Assembly (NCBI RefSeq): GCF_031755915.1
Contig: NC_083384.1
Span: forward strand, 20,706,001-20,770,000
Length of the DNA stretch: 64,000 nucleotides
From: Ziziphus jujuba
Lineage: Eukaryota > Streptophyta > Magnoliopsida > Rosales > Rhamnaceae
Direction: 5' to 3'
The notes under the pieces are model-generated. The model was given only the letters and a program-made list of their open reading frames with translations, made no database searches and had not been told where the DNA came from. This document shows, piece by piece, positions 1 to 11,274 of the stretch (position 1 is the stretch's first letter; every line of letters begins with the position of its first letter). Both the position numbers and the translations under genes were made by a program.

Positions 1-704
1 ACTAAATAGGATTAATTAATTCCTGAAGTTTAAAATAGGAATTAATTAATTTACAACCAAAATAATAAAGTATCAACCTTCCTAAAGTAATTTGTTCAGC
101 AATTAGATAAAGAAAAACCAAAATAAAAGACTAATTTTTTAAAACAAAAGTCAAATTTCAGATTAGGAAACTAGTTAATAAGTTTCACAACTAAACTACC
201 TTTGTCCAATCACGAGCTAGTTTAGGCTCCAAATCAGCTCCAACATGCTATGTAGGATGCCAAATAGGATTAATATTGGTTCCCATACATTGCTCTTGAT
301 TGGAATAAGGAAAACTTACTTGATTCAGAAGAAAGGCCAAAGCCAGAGTCAAAATACCTCATTTGAATAGCTTCGGTTCTGCCTCGGCAAGATTCCATGG
401 TCCCTTGGTGAGTTTAATCATGTTCATAAGTTAACAAAGTAACCCTTGCTACCCGAAACCCTTATATGCAACAAAACAGCTTGTCGGGTCCATTTTTGCC
501 TTTATAACTTGGATGCATAACATAAGGTTCGGATCCTTGGATATTATCATGCCCTCATGGGATTCAATCACACATTGGATGAAGCTAACCAGGTTGTCCT
601 TAAATCTCTTAGCTTGTGCCCTTGTGATTGTCCCCATCTTTAATTATACAAGATCAGTACTCTAGCGAGTAGTCGGTTGTATGGGTACAAGAAGATTCTC
701 ATCA
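1..704 (-). repeat. B2-type 3' LTR, truncated by the window edge
   Basis: This is the 3' LTR of a minus-strand CRM-like element. Its element-5' end is TGATGAGAATC read on the minus strand (ending at 704), directly next to a purine tract at 705-718. It contains the AATTAATTAATTCC-rich stretch typical of the B2 subtype. A short minus-strand frame at 449-637 encodes the family tail motif TRAQAKRFKDN, so part of the polyprotein tail lies inside the LTR. The other end lies outside the window. Confidence 0.8.
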
Positions 705-718
705 TTCCCCTTCTCTGG
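705..718 (-). other. Polypurine tract of the minus-strand B element
   Basis: Read on the minus strand this is CCAGAGAAGGGGAA, ending one base before the LTR TGATG start. The same GAGGAGGGGAA-like tract precedes the LTR at 8296, 39239, 41874 and 59298. It is the expected plus-strand primer of reverse transcription. Confidence 0.75.
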
Positions 719-1143
719 AAAAGGATTTGCCCTTGAATTAAAGTCATCACTTGTGGCAAATGGAGATAAATCAGCAACATTAAAAGGTCGCACTCATATT
801 ATACTCACTTGGTAAGTCAAGTTTGTAAGCATTTTCACTGATCCTTTACAAGACTTAAAAATGTCCATCCCCTCGACGCATAAGCTTTGACTTTCATTGC
901 TTCGAGAACCTCTCCTTCCTTAGGTGCAACCAAACCCAATCTCCAAGTTCAAATAAAACCATTATTCAACCTTGATTAGCATTTTTTGCATATTGGTCCA
1001 CCCTTCTCTCAAGGTTTGCTTTTGTCTTCACATGAATCTGCTTAATAAAATCCGCTTTTTTCTTTCCATCTAGATAAGCACGTTCACTTAAAGGCAAGGG
1101 TGTTAAATCTAATAGAGTCAAAAGATTAAAAACCATAAACAAT
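719..1143 (-). pseudogene. Gypsy integrase C-terminal fragment (element m1, first part)
   Basis: The minus strand encodes the integrase C-terminal region of a B element: a frame at about 966-1143 with [20 protein letters not shown], then remnants of the [17 protein letters not shown] motif near 900-945. Frames are broken. Copia element D interrupts it exactly at 1144. The coding resumes at 16468, after a loss of about 290 bp judged against the homologous stretch at 39600-39890. Confidence 0.75.
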
Positions 1144-2197
1144 TGTTGGAAAGGTGGTAATCTTGCTACCTTGTACAAGCTAAAGTCCACCAAGGTTTGC
1201 ATCATGTTTCTTCTTCATAAGAAATATTTTGTTGAATATCTTAAAGTAATATTTATGTCTATATTTTATGTTCCTTTTAATATCTTTTGAATTCCTAAGT
1301 TTTGTTGTATTTAGCTTAGGAATTGTCTCTTTGTTAGGTATTGATTTTGTTTTGTAAAATGGCCATGTGTTGAAAGTTATGTTTCTAGCAACATAGGTCC
1401 ATTGTAGGGGCTGGCGTATTTTGGGTTGTTTGAATGAGGTTATGGTTTTTTTATATTTTGTAACAGACATGTAAAATAAAATATAGCAAAAAGAATGACT
1501 CAAAAAGGACTTGGGACGCCTAAGATATGTATGTTGCAAGTTAGCATAATTGCTAAGATTTCCAGCAGTTATGGGCCACAGGTTTGAGACAAATTGGAGA
1601 CCCTATCCAATTCCTTTGGACCTAGTCTTCTCCCGATATGATCCTTAGTATTTCAACATACCACATGCCACATGTCAAAATTCAAGCAATTTGTATGAAG
1701 ATATCCAAGCCTTCCATCAGGTCAAAGTAGCTTTACCCGATTTGGTAGGAGATTGTTTTTGGAATTCAAATTCTCACCAATCATTATCATCTTTGTACAC
1801 TTACATGTGCAGCTGGTATTTGAACTTTTTTTATTACATTATCGTGTGGGAAATTTGTACTTTTCGGATTTTAAAGACTTTTATTTGGTCTCACACACAT
1901 TTCACGTGTGTGAGACAAGTTTTGTACCAATATAATGCAACAAAAAAATGAAAAACAAAATTATTATGCTGTCTAGTTTGTGTGGCCTATTCTTTGCATC
2001 TTCTCTTCTTCTTCATCTTCTTCTTCTTCCTTCCAAAGAAAATTTTTTAACAAACCTTAGTGTCACCATACCAAAACCAAACACAAAAATCACCTAAACA
2101 CCAAACCAAAAATTGGATTAAGGGTTGTGCACAAGACTAGCACCTTGTGTACAACGCTCTTGGCCAAGTGAATACAAAACCACACTAAACTCCAACA
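1144..2197 (+). repeat. Copia D 5' LTR
   Basis: The boundaries are TGTTGG...CCAACA, followed immediately by the primer site TGGTATCAGAGC. The first 200 bp match 16265-16467 (3' LTR) with many differences, so the insertion is old. A TTCTTCTTC-rich stretch lies at about 1990-2035. Frames at 1691-1951 are incidental. Confidence 0.85.
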
Positions 2198-2209
2198 TGG
2201 TATCAGAGC
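2198..2209 (+). other. Primer-binding site, initiator tRNA-Met type
   Basis: TGGTATCAGAGC directly abuts the LTR end. It is the standard plant copia site complementary to the 3' end of initiator tRNA-Met. Confidence 0.9.
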
Positions 2210-2389
2210 TTTGCTTTAACCATTAAGGGACCTTTTGGGCTTTCTATGTAGCCTATTTTCTTGTGAGAGAACCCCTAATTTCATTCTTTTCACTTTTGGT
2301 TTGAAGTGGTAAAAAAAAAAAAAAATCAAGCTAGAAAACTCACCAAAAATCTAACCCAAGAGTTACTCTTTTCAAAATCCAATTTTGTG

Positions 2390-2837
2390 TCATCGCTTCT
2401 CCAATTTTGCACCATCCACTTCACCAAAATTTGAAGGCCAAAATTACTCCATTTGGAGCATAAAGATGAAAACCTTCCTATAAGCCTTTGGACTTTGGGA
2501 TGTGATGGAAGAAGGTTATGAAGTTGAGGAGTTGAGAGCAAATGCCACACAAGTGCAAAGACTTACACAAGAGACTGAGATCACTAAAGGATTCAAGGCC
2601 TTAACAGCCCTTCATTCTTTGGTGGGTGACTCCATCTTCACTAGAATTATGTCTTTACAAATGCTAGAGAAGTTTGGTTAAAGTTGCAAGAAGAATTTTA
2701 AGGAAACACTAGGACTAGACAAATGCAAGTTTTAAACTTAAGAAAAGAGTTTGAAACAATTAAAATGAAAGAAAATGAGTTGGTTAAGGACTTCACCAAT
2801 AGACTACTAAAGGTTGTGAACCAAATTAGAGTCCTTG
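2390..2837 (+). pseudogene. Copia gag N-terminal half
   Basis: Translation gives the copia Gag start KFEGQNYSIWSIKMKTFL, then an in-frame TAA, then LWDVMEEGYEV and ITKGFKALTALHSLVGDSIF, matching the UBN2-type Gag domain that packages element RNA. Further frame changes follow near 2660-2700. It stops at 2837, where solo LTR A1 is inserted. The same Gag sentence resumes at 5480 after one copy of CCTTG. Confidence 0.8.
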
Positions 2838-3474
2838 TGTTAGGCCTAAAATATTGATGATTTTATGCCATATTTATAGCTTAATATTTGTTAGTTTATG
2901 TTAATTTGTTATGGAAAGATACTTAATTATGTATTTTTCTTAATCTAGGTAAAAGAGGAAGAATTTTAAGAAAACAACCATAAAAATGGATTCCTTGGGT
3001 CGAATTATGGTGGGAAGCAAGATTTGAGCTCGAACGGACTAAGCATTGAAAAGATTCCATAAAGATTCTATCGGGAATTTCATGATGGAAGTGGATGTCA
3101 TATGAATCATCAAGATCTGAGGATTTCAAATGTCTCGTTATTTTTGGATTTCGAGGTGCGAGCAAAGAGTTATCATCACTTAAAGTTTAGAATATATAAA
3201 AAATAATATTCTAGTTAAATCTCCACCATTGATCAAAAGAGGGGAATCATGGCAATTTGAGGGCCAAGATAAAAACAAGTGGCAATAATTGGTTAATTTA
3301 TCATTAATGAGGCACATGTCATGTCACATGCTTCATTAAGGGTAAATTAGACTAATTAACTATTTTTTTAGGAGGAATTAGATAAAAGGAAAGTAGTAGA
3401 GAGCAAGTAATATACAGTTTCCTAAAAACACATGAAATTTGTCCAACCCTTTTCATGGCTTAAAAAAGGTATCT
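2838..3474 (+). repeat. A-family solo LTR A1, left part
   Basis: Starts TGTTAGGCC, as in the young element's LTR (42384). Immediately to the left is CCTTG (2833-2837), repeated at 5480-5484, the target-site duplication in copia gag. It is interrupted at 3475 by a second solo LTR of the same family and continues at 5216. Confidence 0.9.
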
Positions 3475-5215
3475 TGTTAGGTCTAAAATATTGATGATTT
3501 TATGCCATATTTATAGCTTAATATTTGTTAGTTTGTGTTAATTTCTTATGGAAAGATACTTAATTATGTATTTTTCTTAATCTAGGTGAAAGAGGAAGAA
3601 TTTTAAGAAAACAACCATAAAGATGGATTCCTTGTCGAATTATGGTGGGAAGCAAGATTTGAGCTCAAACGGACTAAGCATGAAAAAGATTCCAAAAAGA
3701 TACCTTGAAGATTCCATAAAGATTCTATCGGGAATTTCATGATGGAAGTGGATGTCATATGAATCATCATGATCTGAGGATTTCAAATGTCTCGTTATTT
3801 TTGGATTTCGAGGTGCGAGCAAAGAGTTATCATCATTTAAAGTTTAGAATTTATAAAAAATGATATTCTAGTTAAATCTCCACCATTGATCAAAAGAGGG
3901 GGAATCAAGGCAATTTGAGGGCCAAGATAAAAACAAGTGGCAATAATTGGTTAATTCATCATTAATGAGGCACATGTCATGTCACATGCTTCATTAAAGG
4001 TAAATTAGACTAATTAACTATTTTTTAGGAGGAATTAGATAAAAGGAAAGTAGTAGAGACCAAGTAATATACAGTTTCCTTTTTACACATGAAATTCGTC
4101 CAACCCTTTTCATGGCCTAAAAAAGGTATCTTCAAAGACTCCCACATTGAAAATAAAGAGAGAAAAAGATTCCCAAGGCCCTATATATATAGCCCCCACC
4201 ACATTGAAGGAAGATATACAAATTTAGAGAGTTATTTAAGAGCTTTTAGGAGGCTTAAATAGAAACAAACCAAATTTTGGGAGTTTCTAAGATTCTCTTA
4301 AGGGTTCTAAGGTTTTAAAGTTTTAGAGTTTTAGAAGATCAATTGGAGAGCTTGGAGGAGGCAGAGAGACGTGGGCTTGCTTGGAGAAGAAGGCTACGAC
4401 TTTGAGAGCTCTTGGAGGAGAATTTCTTCAATAGTTTTTATTCTCTTTTCCTTTCTCTTTAATTGTGAATCTTATTATTTTTAATAATTATGGATGTTGA
4501 AATTATTTTTACCATGAACTAATTTTCATAGCTAGGGCTATGATGTAGCCCTAACTATGAAGGTTTAATTATTTTAATATATGTTGAGTTTTATTTAATT
4601 AGTAATATGTTTTGTTAATAAATCATTGGTATACTTAATGCTTTCATAGGCCGGAAGGAATGAATGATTTTAATAATATTTGAGCTTGGAAAAGGATAAT
4701 ATTATGGATCTCCAATGATTTACATGAATGCATAATTGATTGGAAAATAGTTATGTCTCATGCCATATTATTTGCTTAATCTATGCTTGATGAAATTGCA
4801 TGATTTAATTTATAGGCCGGAAGGAATAAATTAGGTTATGTGAATATTATCAATTGTGAGTGGAAACTACTTTTGATTAATTTTGTGATTAAGTATGGTT
4901 AACAAAATTACTAGTTAATTAAATTCACATATTTAAGTAATTAAATTGGAATAGTTAGTGGTGAAATCAAATGCCCTAGTATTCATAATTATTCAATTCT
5001 CTCTCTTACATGAAATTGATCTAATTTTAATTGATTGCTTTTGTTTAATTTAGTTTATTTAGTTTTCAATTGCCATCTTAAATTTTAGTTCAAATATTAT
5101 CAAAACCTAATTATCTTTGGTACTTAATACTTAATCCCTTGGGTACGACAACCCTATTTTTCCACTTTATTACTTGAAAACGATTCGTGCACTTGCGAGT
5201 TGATTTTACACATCA
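3475..5215 (+). repeat. A-family solo LTR A2, nested inside A1
   Basis: A complete LTR of 1741 bp, TGTTAGGTCT...TTACACATCA, flanked by TATCT at 3470-3474 and 5216-5220. No internal region is present, so this is a solo LTR left by LTR-LTR recombination. It carries the TATATATA box near 4183 and the GCTAGGGCTA hairpin near 4530 seen in the other A LTRs. Confidence 0.95.
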
Positions 5216-5479
5216 TATCTTCCAAGACTCCCACATTGAAAATAAAGAGACAAAAAGATTCCCAAGGTCCTATATATATAGCCCCCACCACATTGAAGGA
5301 AGAGATACAAGTTTAGAGAGTTATTTAAGAGCTTTTAGGAGGCTTAAATAGAAACAAACCAAATTTTGGGAGTTTCTAAGATTCTCTTAAGGGTTCTAGG
5401 GTTTTAAAGTTTTAGAGTTTTAGAAGATCAATTGGAGAGCTTGGAGGAGGCAGAGAGATGTGGGCTTGCTTGGAGAAGA
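5216..5479 (+). repeat. A-family solo LTR A1, right part, 3' half deleted
   Basis: Continues A1 after the nested A2 (the first five bases are the A2 duplication). It runs to GGAGAAGA and then meets the copia target duplication CCTTG at 5480. About 0.83 kb of the 3' half of the LTR is missing compared with 42384-44122, while the CCTTG duplication is intact. The loss is therefore a later internal deletion. Confidence 0.85.
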
Positions 5480-5957
5480 CCTTGGAGAGCCATTAACCAA
5501 CCAAAGGATTGTAGAAAAGGTATTGGTGAGCTTACTCGAAAAATTTGAAGCTAAGATTTTTTCCCTTGAGTAATCAAGGAATCATAGTGAGATTACATTA
5601 AGTGAGCTTATCAATGCTCTCCAAGCTACCGAACAAAGAAGAGCCATAAGAAAGGAGGAGTCTTTAGATAGTACTTTTATGTCTACTCAAAGCAAAAAGA
5701 ACAACAACAATAAAAAGCGAATCGGCTATGGAGGTTTCAACAACAATAACAATTTCAACAACAACAACAATGCAAGGCAACAACAAGGAGGACAACGACA
5801 AAACCATGGAGGTTATCCACCATACCCCCATTGCAAGAAGCATGGATATGCACCAAACAAGTGCTTTTGGAGACGAGATGCAACTTGTGATAAGTGTGGA
5901 CAAAGAGGACATGTTGGTAAAGTATGCAAGCAAGGAAGGCAATAAGAAAATGTGGTA
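5480..5957 (+). pseudogene. Copia gag C-terminal half with zinc knuckle
   Basis: Gag continues as GEPLTNQRIVEKVLVSLLEK, with a stop near 5570. Frame 5679-5945 gives an N/Q-rich linker and two metal-binding motifs: a CKKHG...C stretch and a canonical CX2CX4HX4C knuckle (CDKCGQRGHVGKVC, about 5887-5930) that binds element RNA. The knuckle residues are intact. Confidence 0.85.
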
Positions 5958-5984
5958 AATGAGGAGGCTAAGACTTTATTTGTG

Positions 5985-6330
5985 GCTTACATGCCTTAAA
6001 GCTACAAGTAGTGGTTCTTGGTTGGTTGGTAGATAGTGGTTGCTCACACCATATGACTTTTGAAGAATCCAACTTTGTGGAGCTTGATCCTACAAGACAA
6101 CACTAAAGATTGGGAATGGAAGCTTCATGGATGTAGAAGGAAAATGAGACACCTCTTTGAATAACAATAAAGGTACAAAACTTATCCAAAATGTTCTATA
6201 TTGTGTGAAAACTTGTTGAGTGTTGTACAATTGGTTGAAAAGAGATCTGTTTTGAACTTTAGTTGTGATGATTGTTTGACATCGGATGCTTTTGGAAATG
6301 AATTGTTTAAAGTTGCCTTGAAAGATAAAA
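5985..6330 (+). pseudogene. Copia aspartic protease fragment
   Basis: WLVDSGCSHHMTFEESNFVE at about 6020-6080 is the copia protease active-site region (D-S-G in the catalytic loop). The protease would cut the polyprotein into Gag, IN, RT and RNase H. Frames break at about 6100 and 6180. The remainder up to 6330 is a decayed linker. Confidence 0.7.
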
Positions 6331-6338
6331 GTTAGAAG

Positions 6339-7380
6339 TTGAATTTACTAGATAGTGAACAAGCTTTAAAAGACGAAGTTGAGTCCATTTATCAACTTCG
6401 GCATAAAGGGCTTGGTCACTCTAGTTATGGTACAATGAAGAATACTAATGCTTTAGTGAATGATATGCCCTTGATTGATGATATGAAAAATATTTATGAA
6501 GTTTGTCAACTTGGACAGTCCACTAGGTTACCATTTCCTAAAACCGGGTGCATGGATGACTAGGAGAAGTTAGAACTTGCTCATTCGAATGTGTGTGGTC
6601 CCATGAGTGTGTCTTCCTCGAGTGGTTGTAGATACTTTCTCACCTTTATTGGTGACTACTCTAGGATGTGTTGGGTTTATTTTCACACACACAAGTCATA
6701 AGTTCTGGAAAAATTTATAAAATTCAAGAAGTTGGTTGAACATCAAAGTAGGTCCACCTTGAAGCGCTTGAGGACCAAGAATGGTGGTCAATACACTAGC
6801 CTAACTCTTGAAGATTTTTGCAAAGAAAGTTGTATAATTCATCAATTTACCACACCCTACATACCACAACAAAATGGCGTATGTAAGAGGAAGAATAGAA
6901 CATTAATGGAGATGGCTAGGTGTGTGATACATGAAAAGAACATGCCAAAGAAATTTTAGAGCAAGGTTATCTATACTAGTTTCTACATTCAAAATTGATA
7001 GTTCACCAAATCAATTGGAGAGAAACCATCTTTGGAGAATGTTAAAGTGTTTGGTAGTGTGTGCTTTCTCCATGTTCACACATGAGAGATAAGCTTGACA
7101 AGAAAGCAAATGTTGGTGTCTTAGTGGGATATAGTGAGATTACCAAAGGTTTTAGAGTCTATAACCTAAAGTCCAAAAAGCTTGTGGTAACTAGAAATAT
7201 GAAGATTGATGAGAATGCAAAATGGGATTGGAGTAAGGAGGAGCTATTGGTGAATGAGGATGAGCCACGGTTTGAAGAAAAAAATGAAGAAAGAAAAGTT
7301 GAAAACAGCAATGATGAAGATGACAATGATGAGGATGATAAGGAGGATGATGATCTACTCCAAAAAACCATTCGAGCTTA
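6339..7380 (+). pseudogene. Copia integrase, catalytic residues lost
   Basis: Frame 6339-6563 carries the zinc-binding N-terminus (HKGLGHSSYGTM...CQLGQSTRLPF). 6570-6720 encodes the core start ([20 protein letters not shown], then YSRMCWVYF). Frame 6732-6959 has LRTKNGGQY and QQNGVCKRKNRT. In copia integrases these normally read RTDNGGE and NGVAERKN, so both the second catalytic Asp and the Glu are replaced by Lys. Frame 7061-7380 is the C-terminal region (DKLDKKANVGVLVGYSE) with a Glu/Asp-rich tail. It ends where B2 element 7381-14651 is inserted. Confidence 0.85.
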
Positions 7381-8295
7381 TGATACGAATAAGTCAAACT
7401 AAAACACTCATTCACTAATGATGTTTTAGGTACTCAAAAGAACAAAGAGAATTCATTCTTACAAATAAGTTTCTGTATAAAATTCAAGCTTGATTTCTCA
7501 TTGAAAATAAACCTTTAAATAGGCTTTGAATGAACAAAATAAAATCCTAAAAGGATTAGGAAATTTCGGCCAACATAGAATCCAATTAAGAAATTGCCTA
7601 ATTTCACACCCTTTCCTAATCTAATTTAGATTAATTATTTCCCTTATTTTGAATTAAGAATTAATTAATTTACAATGAAAATAATAAAATAATAATTTTC
7701 CTAAACTTATTTTTCCAACAAATAAATAAAAAAAATAAAAAATAATGGTAATTTCCTAAAACAAAAAGTAGAAATCAAATTAGAAATTAAAATACTAACT
7801 TTTTGACTAAGTTGACTTTAACCAATTTGGAGTTCCACACATTGCCCTTGTTGGGAGGAAAGAGAAAGAGCCAACTTAGCAAAATACAATAAAGCCAGCA
7901 CGCAATACAGCAATTTTCGGCCAAATTTTGAAGCTTTCTATACAAGTCCGTGCAAGTTGGTTTTACTTTTTCCTAGAGTTATTTCCATGACCTCTTAGTG
8001 ATACTTATTGAATCCATAAAGAGTTGGAACCATTTCTTTCTGTTCGGACTCCATAAAAGCACCAAAACCGCTACCCGGGTTTGTATCGACTTCCATCACT
8101 TGTATGCCCGAAACAGGTCTTGGATCTTCGGGTGTGGACAAGTGCTCTTGAGAATGAATTACCCCCTAGATAGAGGCAGCAAATTTATCCCTAAACCTCT
8201 TATCTTGAGCCCTAGTGATCGGCCCGGTCTTCATCCATATCGGGTCAACAACCAAGCGGGTTGTCGGTTGTGCAGGCACGGATGGATTCGCATCA
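7381..8295 (-). repeat. B2 3' LTR of the minus-strand element
   Basis: Starts TGATACGAA on the plus strand (LTR 3' end) and ends GGATTCGCATCA at 8295 (LTR 5' end), next to the purine tract. About 170 bp just inside the LTR 3' end are missing compared with the 5' LTR at 13529. Its 5' part encodes remnants of the RAQDKRFRDKF-type tail. Confidence 0.85.
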
Positions 8296-8309
8296 TTCCC
8301 CTCCTCTTG
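8296..8309 (-). other. Polypurine tract
   Basis: Minus strand CAAGAGGAGGGGAA, adjacent to the TGATG end of the LTR. Identical to the tract at 59298-59311. Confidence 0.85.
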
Positions 8310-9264
8310 AAAAGGATTTGTCCTCAAATCAAGATCATCACCTGCAGAAAAAAGAGATAATTCAACAAAATTAAATGTGGCACTAACATTGTACTAACCT
8401 AGTAAGTAAAGTTTGTCGGCATTTTCGTTGATTCACTCCAAAGTTTGAAAAAGTCCATCCCCTCGAGGCATAAGCTTTTTACTTTTGTTGCTTCGGAAAC
8501 CTTTCATTTCTTAAGTGTAACCAAATCCAATCTCCTAGGTCAAACACTAACACAATAAAATCTAAAAATACATGCTCATTATGGCAAAAATTACACTTTT
8601 TAAAGTTAGCAAATAATCTCTTCCAAATTTTCAAATTTTCACAAAGTAAAGCTTTTAACATGGTAGATAAAGTTCTATATAACAAAAAAAAAAAATTTAA
8701 GTAAGCATGTTTATGGTTCATGACCAGCAATGGTTTCTTACCCAAAATGGCTTTATTAATATCCCCAAAACTCAGATAAAAATTTTGATTTTTCGTTTCT
8801 TTTCTTTCTTTTCCTTTCTCACTCACGGATTCATTGAATTTTGCATCACTCTTGGCTTTTGTTCCAAGTTTCTCACTCTCGATTTTATTAAAATTTTTCC
8901 ACTCAACTTGGGTTTTAGAGGACTTACCTTGGACAGCAAGCTCACCTTTTTCCTTTTGAATGGATGGTGGAACCCTTGGTGACATACTAGCCCTTTCTTT
9001 GAGCTTCTTGGCTTCCCTCCTTTGTTGCATTTGTAATTGGTCCCTAAAAATCTCCTTCGGGTTCAATGACTCCAGTTTAACCTTCTTGCCTTTAAGCTTA
9101 AAAACAATAGAGTTATTTCTCCCATAATGTATGGCATCTTTATCAAATTGCCATGGCCTCCCTAACAATATATGTCCAGCATGCATACACACAACATCAC
9201 ACAACACAACATCCACATATTTATCTATGCTAAATTTTACTTTGGCTTGTTTATTCACTGTCAT
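8310..9264 (-). pseudogene. Protease plus chimeric IN-RT-IN polyprotein end
   Basis: One open minus-strand frame (9264 to 8479) reads, in order: retroviral-type protease C-terminal half (LCDVVCMHAGHILLGRPWQF), charged linker rich in E/K, the post-protease block ILGKKPLLVMNHKHAYLN, then RTLSTMLKALLCENLKIW (integrase core sequence in complete B copies), then LFANFKKCNFCHNEHVFLDF (RT palm/thumb sequence), then FDLGDWIWLHLRNERF (integrase C-terminal domain). Most of RT, all of RNase H and most of integrase are absent. The same order and junctions occur at 58755-59375. From 8479 down to 8310 the GDDLDLRTNPFQEEGN tail is present out of frame. Confidence 0.85.
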
Positions 9265-10352
9265 CTCACCACTATCATTAAGTCATTGTAACCTATATTT
9301 TTATGGATGTTTAATAGTTATTAAGCCTAATTGTCAACCACAATGTTACCTTCAATTATCACACTACAAATCTTATCTTCAATTACAAATCGGGTGTGAA
9401 GATGTTCTCTCTTTGAACTTGGTCCTCATCCTTGTATACAGCAAGTACTCTCCTATAAACCAATTTTCATTTGGCATTGGATGCATGGAGTGTCTCGGCT
9501 TCATCTTCAAGTTCTTCCTCTCCTTGCTTGGTCTCACACTTACTTTCTTCACTTTCCAATTCTAACTCACCATTACCCTTTAACACCATGATTCTTCTAT
9601 TTGGGTATTGGCCAGCAATGTGTCCTCGTATCTGGCACTTAAAACAAATAATTTCTCTTGATCTTGAAGGTTTAGGATCAGATTTTACCTCATTCTTTGG
9701 TGCTTGGACAGATTCGGTTTTGGACTCTATTTTTGGCCGATTTGAACTTTCTTCACCAAGTTTTGGTTTTCGCTTTGAATCATGGATAGGATTGCTTCTC
9801 CAAGCACTTGGATTTGATCTTCCGCTGTTGGCAACACCCCCAAACCATGAGCCTACACCCCTCATCTTGAATTGATGCTCTAATTCAATAGCCACATGCA
9901 ACATCTCCTCGAAGGAATCTTGTTGCAATTCTAGTTAATTGGCTATTTCACGATTTAAACCACCAAGGAATCTTGCCATGGTTGCTTCTCTATCCTCATT
10001 CATGCTTAACCTCATCATAAGCATCTCCATCTTGTTGTAATAATCCTCCATGGATCTACTTCCTTAAGATAAAGATTGAAGCCTTGGATGTAGCAACCTA
10101 TGATAGTGTGATGGTACGAATCGCTTCCTCATGGCTCCTTCAGGTGTTTTGCTCATTGGTCCACCATTGGAGTGCACAATGGCCAAACTCCATTGCTACC
10201 AACTTCACCTTTTTGGCCTCCAAATAATTATGACAATTAAAAATCATCTCCATTCTCTCATCCCATTCCAAATATGCCTCCGGATCACTTTTTCCCATGA
10301 AAGGTGGAATGCTTACCTTGATATTCCCTAAATCATCATCTTCATTCTTTGC
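9265..10352 (-). pseudogene. B2 gag, C-terminal two thirds
   Basis: Minus-strand Gag: SIPPFMGKSDPEAYLEWDER and the YALQW-like motif (10140-10350), the R-K-RFVPSHYHR segment around 10090-10135, EEMLHVAIELEHQFKMRGVG (frame 9467-9928), and the nucleocapsid ICFKCQIRGHIAGQY near 9617-9660. The last Cys of the CCHC knuckle is replaced by Tyr, a single G-to-A change. Gag makes the virus-like particle and packages RNA. The frame is broken by stops. It is split by solo LTR 10353-11274. Protease N-terminus remnants lie at 9270-9420. Confidence 0.8.
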
Positions 10353-11274
10353 TGGTACGAACCTAGAGCGACCTGCCTTTACACCCATAACAAAGATTGA
10401 ATTAGGACCGTCTAATTACAAGTTATCAATGGAAGACCTCGACCCCTTACCTATATTTGAGGTAAAACCTTGGTATAGTGAAGACGCCACAATAGGGTGC
10501 GGAATAACCTATTGATAATTCGAATTTGAACTCCACAAACAAAGCTTGAAAAAGTTTGATATAGTTCTTAGAGAACCAAGAGAATCACTCTCACTTTGAA
10601 TCAAAATTGTAATCTCTCCTTTATTCATGACTTATGTGCCTTTAAATAGGCAAAATAAATTACAAAGCTTTTCTAAATTTGCTAAATGTGAAGGTGGAAT
10701 AATAATGGACGAAAATTAGGTTTAGGAAACCTAATTTTGATAGGTTTAGGAAACATAATGTGATTAGGTTTAGGAAACCTAATTTGGTTAGGTTTAGGAA
10801 ACCTAATTTAGCCCCTACTTTCCTAATTTGAATGGCCTTTAATTGTTTGGCCAATTCAACTCTAATAAAATTAGGAAAGTAATTTAAAAACCTAATAAAA
10901 ACTAAATTAGGAAAGTAAATAGGCAACATGCCAAAATCCAATCAAAACATAAATAAAAATTAATATTTTCCTAATTATAAAATTTGGCCAAGCTTAGTTG
11001 GATGCCATGTCACCATAATGATGCCACATCACCATGTTGTAGAAGTCCATACGTTAAACTCTCTTTCACGTTGGCACCCACCATCCCAATCATATGGACC
11101 AATTTTAGTTCATTTTCACTAATGAACTTGCTTCCTTGGGTTGTAAACACCTCCTGGATTAAACCATTTAGTGCCTCTTTCAATTTCTTTGCCCGTGCTC
11201 GGGTTATAGGTCATGTAGACATTTGAAGTGGATCTGGGCTCCATCTTGAAGGGCGCTTGGTCATGTCCTCATCA
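10353..11274 (-). repeat. B1 solo LTR in B2 gag
   Basis: Runs from TACGAACCTAG (three bases short of the usual TGATACGAACC) to GTCCTCATCA at 11274. No internal sequence follows: Gag N-terminal coding resumes at once. It contains four units of the TTAGGTTTAGGAAACC minisatellite (about 10712-10812) and a decayed LTR-encoded tail (KLVHMI...RARAKKLK-type) at 11050-11270. No matching 5-bp duplication is visible, probably because the left end is trimmed. Confidence 0.8.

Noticed and set aside
1180..1951. Frames of 60-119 codons in the copia 5' LTR
   Set aside because: Chance frames in an LTR; none matches a known protein type or appears in the 3' LTR.
7159..7415. Ser-rich and His-rich minus-strand frames
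   Set aside because: Shadows of the Glu/Asp-rich tail of copia integrase on the plus strand.
7998..8360. 120-codon plus-strand frame
   Set aside because: Antisense to the B2 LTR and its encoded tail; no similarity that I recognise.
10712..10812. Direct repeats considered as CRISPR-like or telomeric
   Set aside because: Units are adjacent without unique spacers, vary in length and lie inside LTRs; not TTTAGGG tandem arrays.
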